From an uncultured Chloroflexota bacterium (GTDB lineage: Bacteria; Chloroflexota; Chloroflexia; Chloroflexales; Chloroflexaceae), in contig CAKZKA010000069.1 in assembly GCA_937120965.1 (NCBI GenBank), positions 1-33,699 on the forward strand: 33,699 bases of DNA. Direction: 5' to 3'. Shown in pieces: positions 12,528 through 20,403 of the stretch; position 1 is the stretch's first letter; every line of letters begins with the position of its first letter. A model generated the notes under the pieces. It did not search any database. It was not told the origin of the DNA and was given only the letters and a program-made list of their open reading frames with translations. A program made the position numbers and the translations under genes.

Positions 12528-15345
12528 CGGGGTCGAGAAAGCGGGCCACAAGGGCCGGCAGTTGCTTGAGCGGGCCGGTACGCACGCGGGTATGGGGGAG
12601 CGAGGCGAGAAACTGCTGACCGTAGCGCTTGGTTAACAGGCGCCGGTCGAGGCAAACGACGACACCTCGATCATCGGCGCTGCGGATCAGGCGCCCGAAC
12701 CCCTGCTTGAAGCGCAGAATGCTCTGCGGCACGGCGTACTCGCCAAACGGGTCGGAGCAACGCTCGCTCCGCGCGGCGAAGATCGGGTCGCTGGGCACGC
12801 TGAAGGGCAATTTGGCGATTACCAGCACCGAGAGCGCTTCGCCAACCACGTCCACTCCTTCCCAGAAACTGGTGGTGCCCAGAAGCACGGTGCGCGGCGA
12901 GTCTTTGAAGCGTTCCAGCAGCGTGCGCCGGCTTCCATCGGTCCCCTGGCCAAGGACGGCAATTTCGTGCTCCTCCAGCGGTTCCTGGATGGCGGTGTAG
13001 GTCTGTTTGAGGGCGCTGTTGGCGGTGAAGAGGGCCAGGGTACGACCGCCAGCGGCGAGGCTCACGTCGATCAGCGCCTGCTCGACGGCCTGCTGGTAGC
13101 CGCGCTGGTTCGGCTCGGGGATGTCGTCGGGGATGTACACCAGGGCCTGGCGCTGGTAGTCGAAGGGCGACTCAAGGATCAACTCGTCGGCTTCGCTCAG
13201 CCCGACCCGACTGCCCACGAAGTCAAAGGAGCCTTCGACCGTCAGGGTAGCCGAGGCCAGCACACTGGTCTGTTTCTGGGCAAAAAGCTGGGCCTGGAGA
13301 ATCTCGGCGACGCTGAGGGGCGCGGCGGTGAGAGTTAAAGCGTCACGCAGGCGCTCGTGAGTGAGCCAGGTGATGCTCTCCTCGTCGCCGAAAATGACGT
13401 GGCCGGTGCGCACGCGGGCATCGGTGGCAAAGCGGCGCAGGTGTTCCACCCGCAGGAGCAGTTCGTCGTAGCCAGGCAGGTCGTCAGGCTCCAGTTCGCG
13501 CAGCAGGCTCTCGATCTTGCCAAGGCCATCGCCGATGACGGTGAGCGTATCGGTAAGGTTGGACCAGGCCGCTTCGATCTCCTGCCAGACCGGGCGCTGC
13601 CGTATCTGCGGCGTGATCCGCAGGCGCGGGTCGTACTGGGTGTCGTTGCCTTCGCCGGCCACAAAGGCGCTGAGGCGGTTGAAGCAGTCGTAGACGGCGG
13701 CGCGGGCGCGGTCGAGGCTGGGGCGCAGGTGAACCGCGATCTGTTCAACCTGCTGCTGGACGCGCTCATCGGCGAACCCCTCGCGCAGCCGGGCGGGCAA
13801 ATCGGCGAGCAGGCCGCTGACCAGTTGCGCTCCGCCTTCCAGAAAGACATCGTCGAGAAACGTCAGCAGGGCGGCCTGATCAACACTGAAGCTGAGTTGA
13901 TCGGTGGCGACATCTTCGAGGTTATGGGCTTCGTCAATAATCAGGTGATCGTAGGGTGGCAGCACATTGGTTGGCGCGGCCAGATCGGCGATCAGCAGGG
14001 CGTGGTTGACCACAACGATGTGTGCGGCCTCAGCCATGCGGCGGGCTTTGAAGAAGAAGCACTCGCGAAAATGGGCGCAGCGCGGGCCGGTACAGGTCTC
14101 AGGCGTGACGTTGATCCGGCCCCAGGCAGCGTTTTCGCGTTCCACCAGCAGCAATTCGGCCCGATCGCCGGTGCTGGTGGTGGGCAGCCAGAGTTGCACC
14201 TTGAGCAGCGCGCGCACTTCATCGGGGGTAAGGTTCTCGTGGCGGCGCAATTCGTGGTAACGTTTGAGGCACAGGTAGTTGCCCCGGCCCTTGAGCAGCG
14301 CGGCGGTAAAGGGCGGATCGCGACGAGCGCCGGCGCGGGCGTCGGTCCCGGCGGCCATGATTCGTTGGAGAGCGGGGATGTCCTTGAAGAAGAGCTGATC
14401 CTGGAGATTGATGGTATTGGTCGAGACCACCACCCGTTCACCGCGGGCGACGGCAAAGAGCGCCGCCGGCACCAGGTAGGCCAGGCTCTTACCGGTACCC
14501 GTACCGGCCTCGACCAGCAGCGGGGCGCTCTGGTTGAAGGCCCGGGCCACGCTGCGGGCCATATCAACCTGTGACGGGCGCGGCTCGTAACGCGGGAAGT
14601 GCTGGCCCAGCGGGCCATCAGGGGCGAAGAAGGCGCTGATCTGCCCAGCGTCCAGCGGGCGCGTGCTCCCCGTAGGCTTCAGGGGCGCCGGCTCATCGGC
14701 AGGCTCGCGCTGCTGGCGGGGGCTGCGCGGGGCGTCACTGAAGGCGTGCTTCGTGCGCGCCTTCAGCGCCTCCACAAACAGTTCGCGCATAGGAAAGGCG
14801 ATGGGCTGGGTCAGTCGCACGATCTCGCCGAGGTCATCGAGGCCGAGGGCGCTGATGCGCTCAAGCAGATGGGTGAAGACCTGCGCGGCAACCAGCGCAT
14901 CGTTGAGGGCGCGATGATCCTCGGGATGGGGGATGCCCAGGTGATCGGCCAGGGCGCCCAGGCGGTAGATCGGCGCCTGGGGCACCAGCAGGGTCGCCAG
15001 TTCAAACGTATCGTAGACCGGCTGGGCAAAGTTCATGCCCTGGGCGCGGAGCATGCCCAGGTCGAAGTTCACAGAGTGCCCAACAATCGGATGGCGACCG
15101 ATGAAGCTGGCCAGCTCGGCGCCGATGGCATTGAAGTGCGGGGCGCGAGCCAGATGCTCCGGCGTGATGCCGGTCAGCCGGGTGATCTTGAGGGGAAGCG
15201 ACTGGCGGGGGCGCACGAACTGGCTGTAGGTCTCCAGCACCTCAGCACCCCGAAAGCGCACAGCGGCAACCTCGATGATCTCATCCACGCCGGCGACCAG
15301 ACCGGTGGTTTCGACATCGAGGGCAACGTAGATGCGATCGTTCAT
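12523..15345 (-). CDS. dinG: DEDDh 3'-5' exonuclease fused to DinG-type helicase
   Basis: 940 residues. Residues 5-165 are a DnaQ-like exonuclease with D10/E12 (ALDVETTGL), HSVNFDLGML and the HRALNDA His/Asp pair. Residues about 250-935 are an XPD/DinG superfamily 2 helicase: Walker A EAGTGTGKS (279-287), four cysteines (359, 418, 423, 429) that should hold the 4Fe-4S cluster, DEAH (471-474), and C-terminal motifs LLGTTSFWEGVDV and FGRLIRSADDRGVVVCLDRR. This is the known exonuclease-DinG architecture of Gram-positive bacteria, acting on DNA with 5' overhangs in repair. The ATG at 15345 is chosen because the exonuclease fold starts there; no Shine-Dalgarno is visible. Confidence 0.95.
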   Translation of the reverse strand: MNDRIYVALDVETTGLVAGVDEIIEVAAVRFRGAEVLETYSQFVRPRQSLPLKITRLTGITPEHLARAPHFNAIGAELASFIGRHPIVGHSVNFDLGMLRAQGMNFAQPVYDTFELATLLVPQAPIYRLGALADHLGIPHPEDHRALNDALVAAQVFTHLLERISALGLDDLGEIVRLTQPIAFPMRELFVEALKARTKHAFSDAPRSPRQQREPADEPAPLKPTGSTRPLDAGQISAFFAPDGPLGQHFPRYEPRPSQVDMARSVARAFNQSAPLLVEAGTGTGKSLAYLVPAALFAVARGERVVVSTNTINLQDQLFFKDIPALQRIMAAGTDARAGARRDPPFTAALLKGRGNYLCLKRYHELRRHENLTPDEVRALLKVQLWLPTTSTGDRAELLLVERENAAWGRINVTPETCTGPRCAHFRECFFFKARRMAEAAHIVVVNHALLIADLAAPTNVLPPYDHLIIDEAHNLEDVATDQLSFSVDQAALLTFLDDVFLEGGAQLVSGLLADLPARLREGFADERVQQQVEQIAVHLRPSLDRARAAVYDCFNRLSAFVAGEGNDTQYDPRLRITPQIRQRPVWQEIEAAWSNLTDTLTVIGDGLGKIESLLRELEPDDLPGYDELLLRVEHLRRFATDARVRTGHVIFGDEESITWLTHERLRDALTLTAAPLSVAEILQAQLFAQKQTSVLASATLTVEGSFDFVGSRVGLSEADELILESPFDYQRQALVYIPDDIPEPNQRGYQQAVEQALIDVSLAAGGRTLALFTANSALKQTYTAIQEPLEEHEIAVLGQGTDGSRRTLLERFKDSPRTVLLGTTSFWEGVDVVGEALSVLVIAKLPFSVPSDPIFAARSERCSDPFGEYAVPQSILRFKQGFGRLIRSADDRGVVVCLDRRLLTKRYGQQFLASLPHTRVRTGPLKQLPALVARFLDPA

Positions 15346-15694
15346 GTGTTTCGCGCTGCAGAGACACTGCCCGGATTGCGCCACGTCCCCGCGACGCAAC
15401 TTGCCGCAGGGCATGGGGTGCATTATACCCGAATCGTGGCCGGTGAGGAGCGCGGGATGTGTTCAGAGTCGGGGTAACCACGCAAGCCCGGAGTGCAGGC
15501 GGCCTGCCCTTGTCGGCATTCGCGGGCAGCCGTAGAGCCGGACCGCCGGGCCGGCTCCCCCCGCCACCCCGGCCCGGAGGCCACACTGAACCAGGCCGGG
15601 CGGGGCGCAGCCCGTGCAGGAATATGTGTCACACCCTGCCCCCTGCCACCCTTCAGGTGTAACGTTTCTGGCGGATGGCGCCCGGATGGGCTGC

Positions 15695-15978
15695 TGGTCC
15701 TCACCCCTCTGTCCCCCCCTCTCCTGCTCAGGGCAGGCCTCTCCCTGAGCAGGAGAGGGGGGGGACGTGGTTGGGGTTACAATGCGCCGGCTCCGCTGAC
15801 GTACCGCAATGCCAGATTCTGCCCCCCTCCCCTGCCAGTTTAAGGACGGACAGAACATCCGAGCCAACGTGGCTTGTACCGCATTGGAACACCCCCGCGC
15901 GCGGCGCTGGCCTCCCCGCTTCGACAGGCTCAGCGCAGGCTCTCCAGCGAAGCTGGAGAGGGGAGGGGGTGAGGACCA
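15695..15978. repeat. MITE-like element with 13-bp terminal inverted repeats
   Basis: TGGTCCTCACCCC at 15695-15707 is exactly inverted at 15966-15978. Similarity continues inward (CCTCTCC on both sides). Inside are a 21-bp perfect inverted repeat (15713-15733 with 15743-15763, core CTCTCCTGCTCAGGG) and the hairpin CTCTCCAGC-GAA-GCTGGAGAG (15940-15960). There is no coding capacity. No target duplication is evident at the ends. Confidence 0.6.
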
Positions 15979-16068
15979 ACCAGCGCATCCTAACCCCATA
16001 ATACCAATTTCACTTGAACGCTCCGCAAGCAGCGTTGCGTCAAAGCCCACCTGGACGCCTTGCGCGAC

Positions 16069-16103
16069 AATCTGCAATCCAAAATCTACAATCTGAAATG
16101 ATA
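16069..16103. repeat. Family E 'AAATCTAC' element, copy 2
   Basis: CAATCTGCAATCCAAAATCT followed by ACAATCTGAAATG and ATATAG, preceded by GCGCGA. It closely matches the copy at 24912-24956. Confidence 0.65.
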
Positions 16104-16286
16104 TAGCGCCCGTCGGCGCCCATACGTTCTGTCTGCCCCTGAACCTGCCAGGGGAGGGAGTAGCAGGGGCGGGGTATGCGGGACCCGGGGGTTGCGCCCC
16201 CAAAAACGCTCTACCTGAGCCCCTTGCCACACTCTCCCGCCGGTGGGGTAGTTGCTGAGAGGGGCAACGGGCACTGGCGGTTCGTC

Positions 16287-16535
16287 TTAATCGCTCAGGC
16301 GACGCGCAAGCTCCAGCACTCGCGCGCGTTCGCGGCGGTAGACCACGATGAAGACCAGCAGCAAGAAGGGGATCAGCACCGACCAGTGCTCGCGCTCGTA
16401 GCGAAGCTGGCGCGCAACCGCGCGCATCTGGAACAGAAAGGGGCGCCGGGCGATCTGGGTCTCGATCACCGCCTTCAACTGGCGGAGCCAGCGGCGCTCC
16501 TGCCCGCTGTCTTCTGGCTCAGGGCGTTTGAACAT
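16287..16535 (-). CDS. Small single-pass membrane protein, hypothetical
   Basis: 82 residues from the ATG at 16535. A charged N-terminal part (MFKRPEPEDSGQERRWLRQL) leads into an amphipathic helix, then one transmembrane segment HWSVLIPFLLLVFIVVY near residues 53-70 and a basic C-terminal end (RRERARVLELARRLSD). Longer upstream starts would translate repeat sequence. AGAGGA lies about 11 bases upstream, a weak site. The basic tail after the membrane segment suggests a cytoplasmic C-terminus. Function unknown. Confidence 0.6.
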   Translation of the reverse strand: MFKRPEPEDSGQERRWLRQLKAVIETQIARRPFLFQMRAVARQLRYEREHWSVLIPFLLLVFIVVYRRERARVLELARRLSD

Positions 16536-16568
16536 GGGTATTGGGTATCCTCTGGCTGAAAGGTCGCC

Positions 16569-16693
16569 TTGTACCTGATGGAGCCGGCGACACCGCATTG
16601 TCCGGCGTATCCCCCAGCGCTCTACTACCACACAGGCCCTTGTGGAGCTGTAGAGCTGTGGAGGTGTGGAGTTGAGCTTATGCGATGCCATCA
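16569..16693. repeat. Family D GTGGAG palindromic element, copy 2
   Basis: Left part ATGGAGCCGGCGACACCGCA, core CTTGTGGAGCTGTAGAGCTG followed by TGGAGGTGTGGAG, right part GCGATGCCATCA. The order matches copy 3 at 18952-19067. Confidence 0.8.
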
Positions 16694-16778
16694 AGCAGGG
16701 GTGAAGGGTTGCGAATCGGGTTGGCCCTGCGCCGCAACGTGAGGCGGACTGTGCCTCTCATCACTCGTATTATACTGA

Positions 16779-16794
16779 GGTTTCACGTGAAACA
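16779..16794. promoter_or_regulatory. parS-like ParB binding site
   Basis: GGTTTCACGTGAAACA matches the bacterial parS consensus TGTTTCACGTGAAACA at 15 of 16 positions. The 14-bp inner part (16780-16793) is a perfect palindrome. It lies 5 bp past the rqcH stop codon, in intergenic DNA. parS sites normally cluster near the chromosome replication origin and load ParB for segregation. No parA/parB gene is in the window. Confidence 0.8.
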
Positions 16795-16798
16795 GGCG

Positions 16799-18586
16799 TC
16801 ACTCCCGCGGCGCGCGCGGCGTTACGCGCAGCGTGCGCTCGGCGCGGTAGGTCACCAGGCCAGGCGGGCCGCCGGGCGCTTTACGCACCAGAGCGCGCCG
16901 GCAGACATCCACCTCGACCGCCAGCTCGGCGCGGGCCGGGCTGAAGTAGGCCGCCAGGCCAGCCGCTTCGAGCAGGGTCGTCTCGGGCACAGGGCGCCCG
17001 CCGCTGCGCACAATCACATGGCTGCCGGGGATTGCGCGCACGTGCAGCCAGAGATCATCGCTCTGCGCCAGGCGAAAGGTGACATACTCATTTTCGCGGG
17101 CGCTGCGGCCTACTGCAAGCTCCAGGCCGTCAGCAGAGACAAGCTGCAAGGGCCGCAGTCGGACCGGGCGCCCCGCGCGACGGGCGGGGGTCGCGGCAGC
17201 GGGCTCGTGGAGATAGCCAAGCTCCTCGGCCTCACGAGCGAGTTGCTCGATCTGCGCAAAGCTGTCGCTGATCTGCACCAGCGCCTGGAGTTCATCGAGG
17301 CCCCGGATGCGGTTGGTTACTGCTTCGAGCCGCTCCGGAAGGCCGCTGAGGGCGCTGCGGGCCTTGTCGTAGGCGCGGAAGCGGGCCTGCGCCTGCTCCA
17401 CCGGATTCTGGCGCGGGTCGAGGGCAATGCGGCGTCCCTCCACCTCAAGCGCCTCCTGGTCGGGACGCAGGGTGTGCATGAAGGCGAAGATCATCTCGCC
17501 CTCCCAGCGCAGAGTTTCTACCTCCCGGGCCTTCTCCAGCTCTCCGGCGATCTGGTCACGCTGGCGTTCGAGACGCACCCGCGCCGCTTGTAGTTGATCG
17601 CTCAGGGCCTGTCGCCGCTGCTGGTGGTCGGTCACACGCTCGCGGGCCAGGTAGAAGCGCTCTAGCGCCTCGCTCATGCTGGCGACCGCGAGGGTGCGCG
17701 GCAGATGGGTGAGGGCATAGGGCGCGTAGGCCACAGGCTGCCCGTGCTCGTCGAGGGCCAGGGTTGGCTCCGGGGGGGCGGTAAACAATTCACGCAGCCG
17801 CGCGGCCAGGGTGTAGTGCGGCAGCGGCTCATCCACCGCGGCCGTGGTGCGCCCCAGGGCGCGGAAGATCGCCTCGCGGGCCACCTGTGGCGACACTCCG
17901 CGATAGGTCGCCACCAGCGCGCGGGCCAGGTCGCGCTCGCTGCCACTGGCCAGCGCAGCAATGCCAGCGGCAGTAACGCGGGTCGGGTCGCGCTTTTCGG
18001 GCGGCGGCGGCAATTCGTAGACGTGGCGCGGCAACACCACCCGGCTGCTCATCCGCGGCGTGACGCGCTTGACGCTGTCGAGAATGCGGTTATCATCGTC
18101 AACCAGAATAATGTTACTGCGCCGGTCCTGCGGCTCGATCACCAGCTCGCAGCGCAGCGTCTCGGACGTGTCCGGGGGAGCGGCATCAGGCTCGTCGGCG
18201 TCAGGCGCGACCCCTTCTTCATCAGGATCGCTGGCGGGCAAATTGCTGTTGCGCAGGCGCACCGGTTTGACTATACTAAGCACAAGCACACGTTCGAGCA
18301 CTGGCTGCTCGACGCCTACAATTCGCCCGCCCAGCACATATTTGCGTAACAACAGGAGCAGCGGTGTCTCCTGATCGACTCCCCGTGTGAGCCGCCCGTG
18401 GACCAGATGGACGCGGGCGAGTTGCGGATGGGCCGACGCGATCACCTGCACGCGCTGGCGGTGGGCGTAGACCTCCAGGCCCAGGCTGAGTGGACCGGTA
18501 AGGATCACCCGCTGCACGCGCCCACCGAGCACGGTCTCGCGCAGTTCATCGGCAACAGCGGCAAGGGTTAGAGCGTCGAAGTACAT
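16799..18586 (-). CDS. rqcH: RqcH/NFACT ribosome quality control protein
   Basis: 595 residues with the NFACT layout: an N-terminal glycosylase-like fold (MYFDALTLAAVADELRETVLGGRVQRV), an HhH region, a coiled coil (about 310-440) and the C-terminal NFACT-R/DUF814 domain with FRLAQSDDLWLHVRAIPGSHVIV. RqcH binds stalled 60S-like/50S subunits carrying peptidyl-tRNA and adds alanine tails that mark the peptide for degradation. At the position of the conserved Asp-Arg pair needed for tail addition, this protein has Glu-Arg (LERVLV, residues 98-99), a conservative change. The protein is older-annotated as fibronectin-binding. Single-gene unit with a parS site at its 3' end. Confidence 0.92.
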   Translation of the reverse strand: MYFDALTLAAVADELRETVLGGRVQRVILTGPLSLGLEVYAHRQRVQVIASAHPQLARVHLVHGRLTRGVDQETPLLLLLRKYVLGGRIVGVEQPVLERVLVLSIVKPVRLRNSNLPASDPDEEGVAPDADEPDAAPPDTSETLRCELVIEPQDRRSNIILVDDDNRILDSVKRVTPRMSSRVVLPRHVYELPPPPEKRDPTRVTAAGIAALASGSERDLARALVATYRGVSPQVAREAIFRALGRTTAAVDEPLPHYTLAARLRELFTAPPEPTLALDEHGQPVAYAPYALTHLPRTLAVASMSEALERFYLARERVTDHQQRRQALSDQLQAARVRLERQRDQIAGELEKAREVETLRWEGEMIFAFMHTLRPDQEALEVEGRRIALDPRQNPVEQAQARFRAYDKARSALSGLPERLEAVTNRIRGLDELQALVQISDSFAQIEQLAREAEELGYLHEPAAATPARRAGRPVRLRPLQLVSADGLELAVGRSARENEYVTFRLAQSDDLWLHVRAIPGSHVIVRSGGRPVPETTLLEAAGLAAYFSPARAELAVEVDVCRRALVRKAPGGPPGLVTYRAERTLRVTPRAPRE

Positions 18587-19130
18587 ACACGGTCCAGAAT
18601 TGCCGGTCCGTAACCTGAGTTTTCTGATCGCTGCCCGCCCCCTCCCCAGCCCTGCCCCGCTGGAGGTGGGGGATGGATGCCGCCCGGCGGGTGGTGGGAG
18701 GGCGCGACACTCCCGGAGAAAGGGTGTGAGAGGACCGCGCCCTTCCCGGAAGCCCCCGTTTCGCCCCGACGCCGGGCCGCAAGGCCGCCCGGGGAGTTGA
18801 TGGTATCATACCGCAGGAGCAGCGAACCCACGGTCGTAGCGGGCTTCGCGCAGGCGCCGAAGCCGGCTGCGGCACACCTGCCACTGGTGACGAATGATGC
18901 GTAACGAGCCGCGCCGTCCGCATCAGACTGCGGAGCGGACCTCACTTATACCACATGGAACTGGCGACGCCGCACGGTCCAGCCCATCTCCACCGCCACA
19001 CCAGCCCGTTTGCGGAGCTGGGGCGCCGCGGAGGTGCGGAGCTGCGAGCATGTGATGCCATCACGCAGAACTGGTATGACTTCGCAACGCCTCATCCGAA
19101 TCTGGCAAGAAACGAGGACGCGCGCTACTG
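18587..19130. other. 544-bp gap with hairpins and a family D repeat
   Basis: No gene is visible. The part next to rqcH is C/G-rich with short inverted repeats (for example GGGAGGGCGCGACACTCCC). The middle has a GGTAT-C-ATACC palindrome near 18800 and a GCTTCG/CGAAGC stem. Positions 18952-19067 are a family D element. The gmk promoter was not identified. Confidence 0.6.
18952..19067. repeat. Family D GTGGAG palindromic element, copy 3
   Basis: Left part ATGGAACTGGCGACGCCGCA, core GTTTGCGGAGCTGGGGCGCC followed by GCGGAGGTGCGGAGCTG, right part GTGATGCCATCACGC. The outer flanks ATACCA and TGGTAT are inverted with respect to each other. It lies in the leader of gmk. Confidence 0.8.
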
Positions 19131-19763
19131 ATGTCACCACTTCTCCGCAATCCACAACTCGATGGGAAACCGCCTGTGCCGCTGCTGGTCGTGATCTCGG
19201 GGCCATCGGGGGTTGGGAAGGACTCGGTCCTGATGCGTATGCGCGAACTGGCCTTCCCCTTTCACTTCGTGGTCACGGCAACGAGCCGGCCCATCCGTCC
19301 GGGCGAGATTGACGGCTACGACTACCATTTTGTCTCGGTGGAACGCTTCGAGCAAATGATCCGTGACAATGAGCTCCTGGAGTGGGCGAAGGTCTACGGG
19401 CAGTACAAAGGCATTCCGAAGTCGGAGGTGCGCCAGGCGATGGCCAGCGGGCGCGACGTGCTGCTGCGGATCAACGTTGACGGAGCGGCGACCATCAAGC
19501 GGCTGGCGCCAGAGGCGGTGTTCATCTTCCTGGCGCCCGCCAGTGCCGAGGAGTTGCGCCGGCGCCTGACGGTGCGGCGCACCGAGAGCCCTGCGGAGAT
19601 CGAGCGCCGCCTGGCGATGGCAAGCCAGGAGATGGAGCAGGTGCAGTATTTCGACTACGTGGTGATCAATCGGGAAGACCGGCTGGATGAGGCGGTCGGC
19701 CAGATCCGGGCGATCATCATTGCCGAGAAGCAGCGCGTATTTCCGCGTCAGGTTACGTTGTAG
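19131..19763 (+). CDS. gmk: Guanylate kinase
   Basis: 210 residues. It phosphorylates GMP/dGMP with ATP, an essential step in GTP supply. P-loop ISGPSGVGKDSVL (about 22-34), GMP-binding TSRPIRPGEIDGYDYHFVS, then WAKVYGQYKGIPKSEV and FIFLAPASAEELRRRLTVRRTESPAEIERR (lid). The P-loop reads GKDS where most Gmk have GKST/GKS; this Asp variant is a mark of the Chloroflexota as far as recalled. The ATG at 19131 includes a 15-residue extension before the core. A GTG at 19176 (residue 16) is an alternative start. The Shine-Dalgarno is weak for both. Followed 10 bp later by the yqeY-like gene. Confidence 0.95.
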   Translation: MSPLLRNPQLDGKPPVPLLVVISGPSGVGKDSVLMRMRELAFPFHFVVTATSRPIRPGEIDGYDYHFVSVERFEQMIRDNELLEWAKVYGQYKGIPKSEVRQAMASGRDVLLRINVDGAATIKRLAPEAVFIFLAPASAEELRRRLTVRRTESPAEIERRLAMASQEMEQVQYFDYVVINREDRLDEAVGQIRAIIIAEKQRVFPRQVTL

Positions 19764-19773
19764 AGGTAGGGCC

Positions 19774-20325
19774 ATGACGATCGACGACCAACTGGCAGCC
19801 GATCTGAAAACAGCAATGAAAGCGGGCGACAAGGTGCGCGTCGAAGCGATCCGCAGCGCGCGCGCGGCCCTGCAAAGCGCCCGGCTCGAAGCGGCGCGGG
19901 CGCGCTACGAGGCAGCCGCGCGAGCCATCGAGCAGCAGTTTGCCCACGATGCCGCAGCCCGCGATGCGGCCCTGGCAGCGATTGAGACTGGCGGGCAGGA
20001 GGCCCTCGATCCGGCCGAGCAGGTGGCCGTGATCGCCAGAGAGGTCAAGCGTCGCCAGGAGGCCGCCGAGATGTACCGCAAGGGGGGCCGGATCGATCTC
20101 GCTACCCGAGAAGAGGCTGAGATCGCCGTCCTCGAAGCCTACCTGCCGCGCATGCTGAGCGCCGACGAACTGCGCCCCGAAGTGGCCGCGATTATTGCGG
20201 AACTGGGACTGAGCGGCCCCGCCGCCATCGGCAAACTCATGCCGGTGTTGATGGAGCGTTTCAAGGGCCGCGCCGAGGGTCGCACCCTCAACCAGGTAGC
20301 TCGCGAGTTGCTTGCGGGAGCGTAA
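19774..20325 (+). CDS. GatB/YqeY-domain protein with an internal insertion
   Basis: 183 residues. The YqeY family resembles the tRNA-binding tail domain of GatB. It starts MTIDDQLAADLKTAMKAGDKVRVEAIRSARAAL and ends with the typical AIGKLMPVLMERFKGRAEGRTLNQVARELL. Between these, an Ala/Arg-rich helical stretch (about 38-75) exceeds the usual ~150-residue length by about 30 residues. EVKRRQEAAEMYRKGGRIDLATREEAEIAVLEAYLPRMLS is the conserved middle. The ATG at 19774 has GAGGTAGG upstream. It is 10 bp behind gmk and is probably co-transcribed with it. The biochemical role of stand-alone YqeY is not settled. Confidence 0.88.
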   Translation: MTIDDQLAADLKTAMKAGDKVRVEAIRSARAALQSARLEAARARYEAAARAIEQQFAHDAAARDAALAAIETGGQEALDPAEQVAVIAREVKRRQEAAEMYRKGGRIDLATREEAEIAVLEAYLPRMLSADELRPEVAAIIAELGLSGPAAIGKLMPVLMERFKGRAEGRTLNQVARELLAGA

Positions 20326-20403
20326 CCCTGTTGCCTGTGAACGCGGCCCACGCGCCGCCATCTGCCGGAGAGGGCCCGCGCCCGCGACCGGCGACACGGG
20401 ACT

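Larger units (their letters stand above)
15346..16286. other. 941-bp gap filled with repeats, no gene
   Basis: No protein-like reading frame was found on either strand. The gap contains a MITE-like element (15695-15978) with two perfect hairpins, a family E copy (16069-16103) and GC-rich mononucleotide runs. The final part (16130-16286) holds only short C-rich and G-rich inverted stretches such as GGGGGTTGCGCCCCC. Confidence 0.7.

Noticed and set aside
13357-14574. Long open frame antisense to dinG
   Set aside because: A high-GC shadow of the coding strand; the opposite frame has clear helicase motifs.
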